Source: an uncultured Alphaproteobacteria bacterium (GTDB lineage Bacteria; Pseudomonadota; Alphaproteobacteria; RF32; CAG-239). Taken from it: a stretch of 14,901 nucleotides of DNA. A model generated the notes under the pieces. The model was not told the origin of the DNA. It was given only the letters and a program-made list of their open reading frames with translations, and ran no database searches. Location: positions 1-14,901 of the forward strand of contig CAKQNT010000020.1 of the NCBI GenBank assembly GCA_934255405.1. Direction: 5' to 3'. Made by a program: the position numbers and the translations under genes. This document shows positions 1 through 6,245 of the stretch, piece by piece (position 1 is the stretch's first letter; each line of letters begins with the position of its first letter).

Positions 1-2
1 AT

Positions 3-59
3 GCCGCTTTGCAGGGCGTGTTGATTAATAAGGGCGCAGATTCTACTGTGACTGCATAG
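3..59 (+). CDS. C-terminal end of a phage structural protein (partial)
   Basis: An open frame enters from the left edge and ends at TAG 57-59. It reads AALQGVLINKGADSTVTA. The other two frames stop within the first 30 bases. A terminator follows 37 bp later, so this is the last gene of its transcription unit. In podovirus-like genomes the major capsid gene usually precedes the connector and tail genes found downstream here, so capsid is a reasonable guess. Eighteen residues are too few to prove it. Confidence 0.55.
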   Translation, partial: AALQGVLINKGADSTVTA

Positions 60-95
60 GATATTGCCTAATAATCCCTAATCGGAATTGCGATG

Positions 96-132
96 GAGCC
101 TTTCTTCTGCAATGGAGAAAGGCTCTTTTTTT
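96..132 (+). terminator. Rho-independent terminator after the upstream structural gene
   Basis: A perfect 10-bp stem (GAGCCTTTCT at 96-105, AGAAAGGCTC at 116-125) with a 10-nt loop is followed by seven T. It ends 28 nt before the start codon at 161 and separates the upstream structural unit from the accessory island. Confidence 0.9.
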
Positions 133-160
133 AATTTATCTATCTGTATAAGGAAACAAA

Positions 161-925
161 ATGGGAAGATATCTCAATGCTCTTGGCTATTCGCCTGAGG
201 AAGAAGAACGTATGCATCGGCAAGCTTGTCAGGTGTATGATAACAATATTGCCCGCAATTCGGCTCAAATCTCGCAGCAAAATGCAAACCCCGTAAATAA
301 TCAAAGCTCTCAGCCGAGTATGATGGACAAAGCTGTGTATGGTTCCAACGCTGCATTACAGGGGCTTTCATTCGGCTTTGCCGATGAGCTGGAGGGTGTA
401 GCCAGTGGACTAGGATATGGTTTGGGCAGTCTGGTTCCCAGATGGAACAAAACCGGAGAGTCTTTTTCTGATGCGTTTAAGCGCGGATACACGCAAACCC
501 GTGATCTACGCCGCCAACAGCTGCAGGAAGGATACGAAAAAGCTCCGTTCATTACTCATGGAATGGAAACAATCGGAGCTGTTGTCAGTCCGCTGAACAA
601 AATCGGACAGATTTCAGAGTTTGCTCCGCGATCAGCTCAATTAACCAACGGTGTAAAAAAAGCCATTGGCGGCGGTGCTGCTTATGGCTTAGGGGCAGGC
701 GAGGGTGATATAGCCGACCATAGCAAAAATATTGCGTATAGCACTGCTGGCGGATTTATGGGCAATAAATTTGCTAACTGGGCAAAACCAGTTACATCAG
801 CGCTGTTTATGAATAAAACGGCTCGTGGTCTTGCCAACAGTGCGGTAGAAAATGTTGCCGGCAATACATATTTATCCGGAGCCAAAAATTTAGAAGAATA
901 TTTACGTCAACGTTACGGATTTTAG
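161..925 (+). CDS. Internal-virion / DNA-transfer-like phage protein, possibly shortened
   Basis: This 254-residue protein starts at ATG 161 with AAGGA 6 nt upstream. The N-terminus (about 1-50) is polar and Gln/Asn-rich. Residues 68-90 are Gly-rich (GLSFGFADELEG). Residues 100-125 form a charged segment rich in Arg and Gln. Residues 169-202 are again Gly-rich (GGGAAYGLGAGEG). From general knowledge, this GFxDE / Arg-rich helix / GxGxGEG order occurs near the N-terminus of larger podophage internal or DNA-ejection proteins. At 254 residues this copy is short for such a role and may be truncated or a free N-terminal module. Its first 60 bp are copied at 1372 and its last 67 bp at 2919, so the gene has been broken and copied locally. 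Function is inferred, not shown. Confidence 0.6.
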   Translation: MGRYLNALGYSPEEEERMHRQACQVYDNNIARNSAQISQQNANPVNNQSSQPSMMDKAVYGSNAALQGLSFGFADELEGVASGLGYGLGSLVPRWNKTGESFSDAFKRGYTQTRDLRRQQLQEGYEKAPFITHGMETIGAVVSPLNKIGQISEFAPRSAQLTNGVKKAIGGGAAYGLGAGEGDIADHSKNIAYSTAGGFMGNKFANWAKPVTSALFMNKTARGLANSAVENVAGNTYLSGAKNLEEYLRQRYGF

Positions 926-989
926 TTGTATTAAATAATTATTGAGATATTATTATTGCACTCAACTAAAACTTTTAACTGTAATCAAA

Positions 990-1304
990 ATGCTTCGTAA
1001 CAGCCCTTCAATGCTAGATTATTTAAAGGATCTGATTCTAATTTTAATAATTTGGTGCAAAAATGCTATAGGGTTATTTGTTGGTGGCTTTTATATGTTG
1101 AGCTTTGGCCGTATTCTAGATTTGATGTTACCAAAATTATTAATTCCATGGTGGGGAGTTGTTTTTTTCTTATTTCAAATATGGCTGATGTACTATTACA
1201 GATATAGCGAAGAACGCATAAAATTGATGATAATATTTTCTTTGGTAGCCGTAGTAAATCATACTATCGCTATCATATACAATCCGCTTTTGCCGATATC
1301 ATAA
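990..1304 (+). CDS. Small membrane protein, family A copy 1 (104 aa)
   Basis: I do not recognise the family. The 104-residue product is strongly hydrophobic. Predicted membrane segments lie at about 13-37, 50-70 and 79-98. A charged stretch RYSEERIK sits at 71-78, and an LLIPWWG motif at 50-56 opens the second helix. An upstream in-frame TTG at 942 is possible, but ATG 990 gives a simpler product. Neither start has a convincing ribosome binding site. The gene follows the 161-925 gene by 64 bp and ends 13 bp before a terminator. It is paralogous to 3050-3364: residues 1-16 and 48-104 are nearly identical, while residues 17-47 differ widely. AT content is visibly higher than in the tail genes, which fits acquired cargo. 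A role such as superinfection exclusion would be speculation. Confidence 0.6.
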   Translation: MLRNSPSMLDYLKDLILILIIWCKNAIGLFVGGFYMLSFGRILDLMLPKLLIPWWGVVFFLFQIWLMYYYRYSEERIKLMIIFSLVAVVNHTIAIIYNPLLPIS

Positions 1305-1311
1305 GAGTTTT

Positions 1312-1350
1312 AACTGTCCCGAGGTGCCAAACCTCGGGTATTATTTTAAC
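1312..1350 (+). terminator. Terminator hairpin, island copy 1
   Basis: The stem CCCGAGGT (1318-1325) pairs with ACCTCGGG (1331-1338) around a 5-nt loop, followed by TATTATTTT. The 39-bp block 1312-1350 recurs at 2796-2834 with one mismatch and at 3372-3410 with three. The U-tract here is interrupted, so termination may be weaker than at the other copies. Confidence 0.8.
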
Positions 1351-1371
1351 GTTTATATAAAGGACTACATA

Positions 1372-1503
1372 ATGGGAAGACATCTCAATGCTCTGGGCTA
1401 TTCGCCTGAGGAAGAAGAACATATGCATCGGTGCAATCACCTTATGTTCGTCTTATGCAGTATTTCCTTGATAAATATTGACACTGCAAATAATAATTGC
1501 TAA
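1372..1503 (+). pseudogene. Displaced 5' fragment of the 161-925 gene fused to unrelated sequence
   Basis: Bases 1372-1431 match 161-220 with 3 mismatches in 60, giving MGRHLNALGYSPEEEEHMHR. After CATCGG the sequence is unrelated, and the frame ends at TAA 1501-1503 (43 codons). An AAAGGA ribosome-binding-like site lies 6 nt before the ATG, so a 43-residue peptide could be made. Just past the junction another frame (1431-1481) reads VQSPYVRLMQYFLDKY then stops; it could be the tail of a second lost gene. This is best read as a recombination scar. Confidence 0.75.
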
Positions 1504-1520
1504 CCAATAATTATTATAAT
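1492..1520 (+). promoter_or_regulatory. Possible weak promoter for the first family B gene
   Basis: A perfect -10 hexamer TATAAT lies at 1515-1520, 24 nt before ATG 1545. At a 17-bp spacing the -35 position (1492-1497, AATAAT) is poor. The neighbourhood is AT-rich, so a chance match is quite possible. Confidence 0.3.
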
Positions 1521-1533
1521 CACGTACGAAACA

Positions 1534-2078
1534 AAGGAGCAAAGATGAACATATTTATACTATTAGGAGCAATGATTTGCGCTTGTTTGCTTAGTTTTAT
1601 CACGGCTCCTTTGCTTTCTAAAAAGGTTTCCAAATTTTGGTTATATGTCATCAATATTTCTTTGGGCGCGATAATTGTGTCGGTACTTGCCGTAGCCTAT
1701 GGTCTAACGGAGGAACAGATGGCGGATATTGTCCCGTATCTGGCAATAATTATGGTGGCGGTTGTATTTGTATGCAAGAAAACTCCTCGCGGTGAGGAAT
1801 TTCTTCAAACATGGTATGCCGTTGATGAGGATGCTGATGACCGAGAATATTTCAGCCAAAGAGATATGCGCGGCAAACCATGGTGGAAGTTTATGTTTAT
1901 CCCCAGTTGGATTACGGTGATAATATATGGCGGCTGGATTTTGGGCTGGATATTGTATGCCCTGCTTACGCTTGAGCCCAAATATTTAATTATAAGTGCG
2001 TTTGGGTTTCCGATTGTGTTGCCGGTTATAATGCTTGCCAAAAAACGCAAACGCAATTATGACAACGGATATAAATGA
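1534..2078 (+). repeat. Direct repeat R3, copy 1 (family B gene with its ribosome binding site)
   Basis: This aligns to 2234-2778 at a constant offset of 700, with no net indel. Nearly constant blocks (about 1550-1655, 1720-1918, 2037-2075) alternate with strongly diverged blocks (about 1660-1720 and 1919-2036). Confidence 0.9.
1545..2078 (+). CDS. Polytopic membrane protein, family B copy 1 (177 aa)
   Basis: I do not recognise the family. ATG 1545 is chosen over an upstream start because AAAGGAGC lies just ahead and because the product then equals its paralogue in length. Predicted membrane segments lie at about 2-22, 31-53, 60-77, 116-142 and 146-165. Between the third and fourth is a charged loop (78-115: KKTPRGEEF, AVDEDADDREYFSQRDMRG, KPWWK). 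The tail KKRKRNYDNGYK is basic, which predicts a cytoplasmic C-terminus. Compared with the copy at 2245, the acidic loop and basic tail are almost unchanged while helices 2, 4 and 5 are replaced. It lies in the island between the structural genes. Nothing shows its function. Confidence 0.75.
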   Translation: MNIFILLGAMICACLLSFITAPLLSKKVSKFWLYVINISLGAIIVSVLAVAYGLTEEQMADIVPYLAIIMVAVVFVCKKTPRGEEFLQTWYAVDEDADDREYFSQRDMRGKPWWKFMFIPSWITVIIYGGWILGWILYALLTLEPKYLIISAFGFPIVLPVIMLAKKRKRNYDNGYK

Positions 2079-2233
2079 TTTTTAGGACCAGATTTTATGA
2101 ACGAAGTTAAAGAAGACTACCTACCAAGCCTTTCAGACTGTATCAAGGGTTTGCCTTAATTTCTTGATTGTAACAAACTTAATGACAAATCTTATCCCTA
2201 TGCCCTGGCAATGAGGATATTAATATGACCGGA

Positions 2234-2778
2234 AAGGAGCAGAGATGAAAGTTTTGCTAGCATTAGGAGCAATGATTTGCGCGTGTTTGCTTAGTTTTGT
2301 CACGACTCCTTTGCTTTCTAAAAAGGTTTCCAGATTTTGGTTATATGTCATAAATACTTCTCTCGGCGCAATATCAACGCTAATATTGATTGGATTATTG
2401 GGCATAAAAGAGGAGCAGGTACCGGATATTGTCCCGTATCTGGCAATAATTATGGCGGCGGTTGTATTTGTATGCAAGAAAACTCCTCGCGGTGAGGACT
2501 TTCTCCAAACGTGGTATGCCGTTGATGAGGATGCTGATGACCGAGAATATTTCAGCCAAAGAGATATGCGCGGCAAACCATGGTGGAAGTTTATGTTTAT
2601 CCCCGGTTGGATTACGGTATTTGTTGCTGTAAGCTGGATTGTCGGCAGTTTGCTGTACTGGGTGTTCGCCGGTGATTATCAGTTTATGCTCGGCAGCCCG
2701 ATTCTGCTGGTGGTTTTGGTGGTTATCTTCAGAGATGCCAAAAAACGCAAACGCAATTATGACAACGGATACAAATAA
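2234..2778 (+). repeat. Direct repeat R3, copy 2
   Basis: Second copy of the family B gene plus its ribosome binding site, equal in length to 1534-2078 and shifted by 700 bp. The intervening 2079-2233 has no counterpart before copy 1 and holds no convincing gene. Confidence 0.9.
2245..2778 (+). CDS. Polytopic membrane protein, family B copy 2 (177 aa)
   Basis: This paralogue of 1545-2078 has exactly the same length, with AAAGGAG ahead of ATG 2245. The loop at 78-115 is identical except for one Glu-to-Asp change. The end KKRKRNYDNGYK is identical. The second helix region (about 40-58) and the last two helices (about 125-164) differ almost completely (for example WIVGSLLYWVFAG against WILGWILYALLTL). 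The stop codon is 23 bp before an island terminator. Conservation of length and reading frame argues that both copies have stayed under selection. Function is unknown. Confidence 0.75.
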   Translation: MKVLLALGAMICACLLSFVTTPLLSKKVSRFWLYVINTSLGAISTLILIGLLGIKEEQVPDIVPYLAIIMAAVVFVCKKTPRGEDFLQTWYAVDEDADDREYFSQRDMRGKPWWKFMFIPGWITVFVAVSWIVGSLLYWVFAGDYQFMLGSPILLVVLVVIFRDAKKRKRNYDNGYK

Positions 2779-2795
2779 AACATTGTCATTTTTAC

Positions 2796-2834
2796 AACTG
2801 TCCCGAGGTGCCAAACCTCGGGTATTTTTTTAAC
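2796..2834 (+). terminator. Terminator hairpin, island copy 2
   Basis: Stem CCCGAGGT (2802-2809) with ACCTCGGG (2815-2822), 5-nt loop, then TATTTTTTT. It lies just after the second family B gene. It is identical to 1312-1342 over 31 bp. Confidence 0.9.
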
Positions 2835-2837
2835 CAT

Positions 2838-2860
2838 GCTCCCAATCGGGAGCTTTTTTT
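2838..2860 (+). terminator. Second terminator before the displaced gene start
   Basis: GCTCCC (2838-2843) pairs with GGGAGC (2848-2853) over an AATC loop, followed by seven T. It ends 16 nt before ATG 2877. It is an exact copy of 3414-3436. Confidence 0.85.
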
Positions 2861-2876
2861 ATGAAAGGAAATCTTT

Positions 2877-3005
2877 ATGGATATGGATTTTTCCATGTTT
2901 GATAATGTGGCTGTTGATCGGCAATACATATTCATCCGGAGCCAAAAATTTAGAAGAATATTTACGTCAATGTTACGGATTTTAGTTGTATTAAATAATT
3001 ATTGA
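2877..3005 (+). pseudogene. Chimeric scrap: start of the 3453 gene joined to the end of the 161 gene
   Basis: The first 15 codons (MDMDFSMFDNVAVDR) are those of the 3453-4007 gene. From 2919 the bases match the 3' end of the 161-925 gene, but in another frame, so the ORF drifts to a stop at 3003-3005 after 42 residues. The old gene end, in its own frame, terminates at TAG 2983-2985. CGGCA at 2919-2923 belongs to both parents, which marks the duplication joint. The ribosome binding site is intact, so a peptide could be made. Confidence 0.85.
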
Positions 3006-3049
3006 GATATTATTATTGCACTCAACTAAAACTTTTAACTGTAATCAAA

Positions 3050-3364
3050 ATGCTTCGTAACAGCCCTTCAATGTTAGATTATTTAAAGGATCTGATTCTT
3101 GTTTTAATGTGGTTGCTTAATCAAGTTATATGCTTGGCATTATGTGGATTCTATATGTTCAGTTTTGATCGTATTTTAGATTCGATGTTGCCAAAATTAT
3201 TAATTCCATGGTGGGGAGTTGGTTTTTTCTTATTTCAAATATGGCTGATGTACTATTACCGATATAGCGAAGAACGCATAAAATTGATGATAATATTTTC
3301 TTTGGTAGCCATAGTAAATTATATTATCGCTATCATATACAATCCGCTTTTGCCGATATCATAA
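3050..3364 (+). CDS. Small membrane protein, family A copy 2 (104 aa)
   Basis: This paralogue of 990-1304 is the same length and uses the equivalent ATG. Three membrane segments are predicted. Residues 1-16 and 48-104 differ from copy 1 at only a few positions. Residues 17-47 are largely different (VLMWLLNQVICLALCGFYMF against ILIIWCKNAIGLFVGGFYML) yet keep hydrophobicity and length. As in copy 1 no clear ribosome binding site is visible, so translation may depend on the upstream peptide or a non-standard start. It ends 13 bp before an island terminator. Function is unknown. Confidence 0.6.
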   Translation: MLRNSPSMLDYLKDLILVLMWLLNQVICLALCGFYMFSFDRILDSMLPKLLIPWWGVGFFLFQIWLMYYYRYSEERIKLMIIFSLVAIVNYIIAIIYNPLLPIS

Positions 3365-3371
3365 GAGTTTT

Positions 3372-3410
3372 AACCGTCCCGAGGTGTCAAACCTCGGGTA
3401 TTTTTTTAAC
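3372..3410 (+). terminator. Terminator hairpin, island copy 3
   Basis: Stem CCCGAGGT (3378-3385) with ACCTCGGG (3391-3398), loop GTCAA (one change from the other copies), then TATTTTTTT. Confidence 0.9.
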
Positions 3411-3413
3411 CAT

Positions 3414-3436
3414 GCTCCCAATCGGGAGCTTTTTTT
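3414..3436 (+). terminator. Terminator just upstream of the head-tail operon
   Basis: GCTCCC (3414-3419) pairs with GGGAGC (3424-3429) over AATC, followed by seven T. It lies 16 nt before ATG 3453, so transcription reaching the tail operon must read through it or start very close to the gene. Confidence 0.85.
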
Positions 3437-3452
3437 ATGAAAGGAAATCTTT

Positions 3453-4007
3453 ATGGATATGGATTTTTCCATGTTTGATAATGTGGCTGTTGATCGGCAC
3501 GCTGAAGATAATGTCTGTGCTCGTTTTTATGATCGCAGCATTAAAACCGGACATCTGGATAAACATGGTTTTCCGGTGTTTGAAAATGTCTGTTTTTGCG
3601 AAATCCGCATTAAGGACAACAATACCGAGGTTTTTGATCAGCCGGCGGATTCCGATAAAATCAAACGTTTTCCGCAGGAATATGCTCGTTATCGTTTGTC
3701 TAAACAACAGGTACAAGACGGCACTCCGCTTGAACAATTTGCTTTTTTGAGTTTAGCGGAGGTAGATGCTCTAAAGTGCCGTGGTATCTATACGGTAGAG
3801 GCCCTGGCCGCAATGCCGCTCGAAAAATCCGCTGCTCTGGGCGTTGACAAAGAACGTGATTTGGCTCTCCGCTTTATGGAACAGGCCAAAGGCAATTCGG
3901 CGCTGGCGGCGTGGCAGCAAACCGAGGAAAAATATTTGAGCCGAATAAAACAACTGGAAACTGAAGTAAATTCTTTACGCGCTATCGTCAGAAAAGGAAA
4001 AAGATAA
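3453..4007 (+). CDS. Conserved phage head-region protein (184 aa)
   Basis: The start ATG 3453 has AAAGGA 7 nt upstream. The N-terminal half carries a RFYDRSIKTGHLDKHGFPVF motif, a VCFCEIRI segment, and VFDQPADSDKIKRFPQEYARY at about 59-79. Residues 90-95 (TPLEQF) start a helical part with KCRGIYTVEALAAM at about 108-121. The last about 30 residues (EEKYLSRIKQLETEVNSLR) form a likely coiled coil. From memory of tailed-phage genomes, a protein with the FDQP/RFP block and a TPLEQW-like motif lies next to the capsid in many podophages, usually as a hypothetical protein. It opens the tail operon and its stop overlaps the next start (TAATG). Exact role unknown. Confidence 0.75.
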   Translation: MDMDFSMFDNVAVDRHAEDNVCARFYDRSIKTGHLDKHGFPVFENVCFCEIRIKDNNTEVFDQPADSDKIKRFPQEYARYRLSKQQVQDGTPLEQFAFLSLAEVDALKCRGIYTVEALAAMPLEKSAALGVDKERDLALRFMEQAKGNSALAAWQQTEEKYLSRIKQLETEVNSLRAIVRKGKR

Positions 4008-4714
4008 TGAAGAATTTATTAGAAATATGTCAAGAGGCGGCCAGTCTTGTCGCAACCCAAAAGCCAGAGGATTTGTTCAATCCGGACAGCCAACAGGAGG
4101 CCATATTTTTGAGTGTTGCCAAAGACACTTTGGACAGCTTGCTGCGCTTTGGCGATTGGCAGGAGTTAACCAAAGAAGGCGAGATTCGCACTATCAAAAG
4201 CAAAACCCGCTATCTGTTGGCAGATTATTGCCCAGATTTTTATTGTCTAATCAACAATACAGTGTTTGTCAAAAACAGTGCGGAGCAGGTGGTTGGGGCG
4301 ATAACTCCCGAGCAGTGGATGCGAGAAAAATACTTCAACATTGCCTCTTTGGGGCTAAAGTTTAAGATCCAAAACGGAATGTTCACCTTTTTAACCCCGC
4401 CGCCGGCGGATCTGAAAATCGTTTTTCAATATCGTTCATCGGCAATTGTTTTTGACAAACACGGCGATGAGAAATCCATACTTTCTGCCAATACCGATAT
4501 TCCGATTTTTGATGAGTATATTGTCAAAAAAGGTATAGTTTGGCGGTGGTATCGCCGCAATGGTATGCCGTATGAAGAAGAATACAATGAATATGAACGA
4601 GAACTAAAAAATCGATTTGCCTCAGGGCTGGCCGCCAAAGATATTAATCTGGGCGGCTCTTTTTTTGCGGAAGAACTTGGAGGAGTATCTGTCAATGCAG
4701 CAACGAACGGTTAA
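4007..4714 (+). CDS. Head-tail connector / tail adaptor-like protein
   Basis: This 235-residue protein starts at the ATG of a TAATG overlap with the preceding stop. Features are LLRFGDWQEL at about 45-54, a YLLADYCPDFYCLINNTVF core at about 69-87, an EQWMREKYF segment near 102-110, a Pro-rich LTPPPADLKIVFQYRSSA strand pair at about 129-146, and IVWRWYRRNGMPYEEEYNEYERELKNRF at about 177-204. This order resembles podovirus connector proteins of the gp4 / tail tubular A type, which form a ring between portal and nozzle. The position directly before the nozzle-like gene agrees. The last 20 bases overlap the next gene. Assignment is from overall pattern, not from a catalytic motif. Confidence 0.65.
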   Translation: MKNLLEICQEAASLVATQKPEDLFNPDSQQEAIFLSVAKDTLDSLLRFGDWQELTKEGEIRTIKSKTRYLLADYCPDFYCLINNTVFVKNSAEQVVGAITPEQWMREKYFNIASLGLKFKIQNGMFTFLTPPPADLKIVFQYRSSAIVFDKHGDEKSILSANTDIPIFDEYIVKKGIVWRWYRRNGMPYEEEYNEYERELKNRFASGLAAKDINLGGSFFAEELGGVSVNAATNG

Positions 4715-6245
4715 TCGAGGCAATACCTCTACCAACTACACTTTGCCGGCGCCTATCGGCGGGCTGAATGTGCGAGATAGTTTGGATACGATGAATGAAT
4801 CCGATGCTATTGTGATGGATAACTATCTGCCGGCAGATACTAAAGTGCGCTTGCGCAGAGGATATGTCGGCTATGCCGAACTAGGTGCGCCGGTTCACAC
4901 ATTAGCCGAATATAAACAAGCTTCGGTTCGTCGCTTTTTTGCCTGTGGCGGTGGAGCTGTATGGGATATTTCCGATAAGAAAAAACTGCGCAAAGTCGCT
5001 GATAATTTTATCAACAACGATTGGCAATATTGCCAATTCAAAAATCGCCTGATTTGGGTAAACGGCTTTGATTTGCCTCAGGTGTTTTATATTGATAACG
5101 GAACCGAGCGCTGGGAAAACGCCACTTTTTCAGGCGATGGACTAATGCCGCAAAAGCTGGCGAACGTTGCTGTCTGCAAACAACGGCTGTTTTTTGTAGA
5201 AAAAGGCACACTGGCATATTGGTATTCCGATGAGGTTGGCAATGTGCAAGGCTTGCTCAAACGATTTGATCTTTCCACCGTTTTTCGGCATGGCGGAGAG
5301 CTCTTGGCTATAGCTCCATGGACACAAGATGGCGGATTGGGCATGGATGACCTGACGGTGTTCATCACCACCGAAGGAGAGGTGGCGGTCTATAGCGGCA
5401 ATTCTCCGGATAATGCCGATGACTGGAGCCTGCGTGGCGTATATCGAATGAGCCGACCGATTGGCAGTCGTTGCGTTATGCAATATCAGGGCGATATTGT
5501 TATAATATCCGAGGACGGATATGTGCCTCTATCAAAAGCGCTGTCGTTAGACAAAGCCAACTCGTCGCAGTTTGCCTTTTCTGACAAAATTCGCGGTTTG
5601 GTGTTAGATCGTACCAAAACCAACGGCAACAAATTTGGTTGGCAGGCGATTATCTACGGGCGTGGCGGCTACGCGCTGTTTAATGTGCCTATTGCCCGAC
5701 AATTTGAGCAGCATATAGTGAATGTTGCTTCCGGCGCCTGGTGCCGCTTTACCGGTATCAGAGCTTTTTGTTGGGGACTGTTTTGCAATAGATTGTATTT
5801 TGGCTCGGACCAAGGAGTGTATTTGTTTGATGAGGGATATTCTGACAACGGCATACCTATCTGCGGACACGTGGAACAAGCGTTTAGTAATCTGGGCAAT
5901 CCCAATCTCAAAAGAATTCAGCTGATTAACCCGCGCACCAAGTCTTCGGCCAAATTTGCGCTGGTGGTATATACCAATATGGATTTTGCCGCCCAAAACC
6001 ACAGCTACATTGAGAATATCGGCGACTATGGCGGTACCAAATGGAATAATTCGGCTTGGAGCACGCTGGCTAATCCTATCGGCACCAAATGGGCGACCCT
6101 CAAGGGTAAAATCCGTTCTCGTTGGATTGGCAACAACGCAACCGGTTTTAAGGCTGGTGTAGTCTTCAAAACCAAAACCAGAGGCAACTTAATCGAATGG
6201 TATGACACGGGGTTTAGGTATGAGCAGGGAAACAGTATCTTGTAA
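4695..6245 (+). CDS. Tail nozzle-like structural protein (516 aa)
   Basis: ATG 4695 is preferred to an upstream TTG because GGAGGAG lies at 4679-4685. The protein begins with a polar arm, then PAPIGGLNVRDSLDTM (18-33), DNYLPADTKVRLRRGY (42-57), ACGGGAVWDI (83-92), a WxxxxFKNRLIWVNG block (110-124), a WTQDGGLGMDDLTVFITT segment (209-226), GEVAVYSGNSPDNADDW (228-244), PIGSRC (255-260), EDGYVPLS (273-280), ASGAWCRFTGIRAFCWG (345-361) and YFGSDQGVYLFDEG (368-381). This repeated beta-rich, propeller-like layout is typical of podophage tail nozzle or tubular B / stabilisation proteins, which extend the short tail below the connector. Length fits. It overlaps the connector gene by 20 bp and the GNAT gene by 26 bp, implying translational coupling. 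Confidence 0.7.
   Translation: MQQRTVNRGNTSTNYTLPAPIGGLNVRDSLDTMNESDAIVMDNYLPADTKVRLRRGYVGYAELGAPVHTLAEYKQASVRRFFACGGGAVWDISDKKKLRKVADNFINNDWQYCQFKNRLIWVNGFDLPQVFYIDNGTERWENATFSGDGLMPQKLANVAVCKQRLFFVEKGTLAYWYSDEVGNVQGLLKRFDLSTVFRHGGELLAIAPWTQDGGLGMDDLTVFITTEGEVAVYSGNSPDNADDWSLRGVYRMSRPIGSRCVMQYQGDIVIISEDGYVPLSKALSLDKANSSQFAFSDKIRGLVLDRTKTNGNKFGWQAIIYGRGGYALFNVPIARQFEQHIVNVASGAWCRFTGIRAFCWGLFCNRLYFGSDQGVYLFDEGYSDNGIPICGHVEQAFSNLGNPNLKRIQLINPRTKSSAKFALVVYTNMDFAAQNHSYIENIGDYGGTKWNNSAWSTLANPIGTKWATLKGKIRSRWIGNNATGFKAGVVFKTKTRGNLIEWYDTGFRYEQGNSIL

Larger units (their letters stand above)
859..1350 (+). repeat. Long direct repeat R1, copy 1 (492 bp)
   Basis: This aligns without gaps to 2919-3410 at an offset of 2060. 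It covers the last 22 codons of the 161-925 gene, the whole 104-residue membrane gene and the following terminator. Mismatches are few (about one or two per 60 bases) except in a block at about 1040-1130, where the copies are strongly diverged. Confidence 0.95.
2796..2923 (+). repeat. Direct repeat R4, copy 1 (128 bp)
   Basis: This matches 3372-3499 at an offset of 576 with only two mismatches. It carries two terminators, a ribosome binding site and the first 15 codons of the 3453-4007 gene. The match ends at the CGGCA where the sequence switches to the copy of the 161-925 gene. Confidence 0.95.
2919..3410 (+). repeat. Long direct repeat R1, copy 2 (492 bp)
   Basis: This is the partner of 859-1350, including the tail of the 161-925 gene, the family A membrane gene and its terminator. 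There is no indel over the whole length. Confidence 0.95.
3372..3499 (+). repeat. Direct repeat R4, copy 2
   Basis: Partner of 2796-2923. This copy leads into the intact gene, so it is probably the original 5' end. Confidence 0.95.

Noticed and set aside
942..989. TTG start extending the family A protein by 16 residues
   Set aside because: There is no ribosome binding site and a TTG start is less likely than ATG 990. It is not excluded, since ATG 990 also lacks a clear site.
1478..1506. TTGACA at 1478-1483 as a promoter
   Set aside because: At 16-18 bp spacing no acceptable -10 follows; the TATAAT at 1515 is too far away.
2098..2160. 20-codon frame between the two family B genes
   Set aside because: Short, poor ribosome binding site, no counterpart at the other copy.
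990..2778. Diversity-generating retroelement as the cause of variation
   Set aside because: No reverse transcriptase or template repeat is in the window, and the variation is block replacement rather than adenine-specific change. It could still be coded elsewhere.
2220..2814. Minus-strand frames across the family B genes
   Set aside because: Antisense shadows of genes with good ribosome binding sites on the + strand; no start signals.
2861..2905. ATG just after the terminator reading MKGNLYGYGFFHV
   Set aside because: A 13-residue frame; the AAAGGA inside it is the ribosome binding site of the next ATG.
1312..3410. The repeated hairpins as integron attC sites
   Set aside because: They have a short perfect stem plus a U-tract and lack the inverted RYYYAAC/GTTRRRY ends; the TTTTAAC near them is in direct orientation. 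No integron integrase is seen.
859..3410. Insertion sequence or CRISPR array as the origin of the repeats
   Set aside because: There are no transposase frame, terminal inverted repeats or regularly spaced short repeats.
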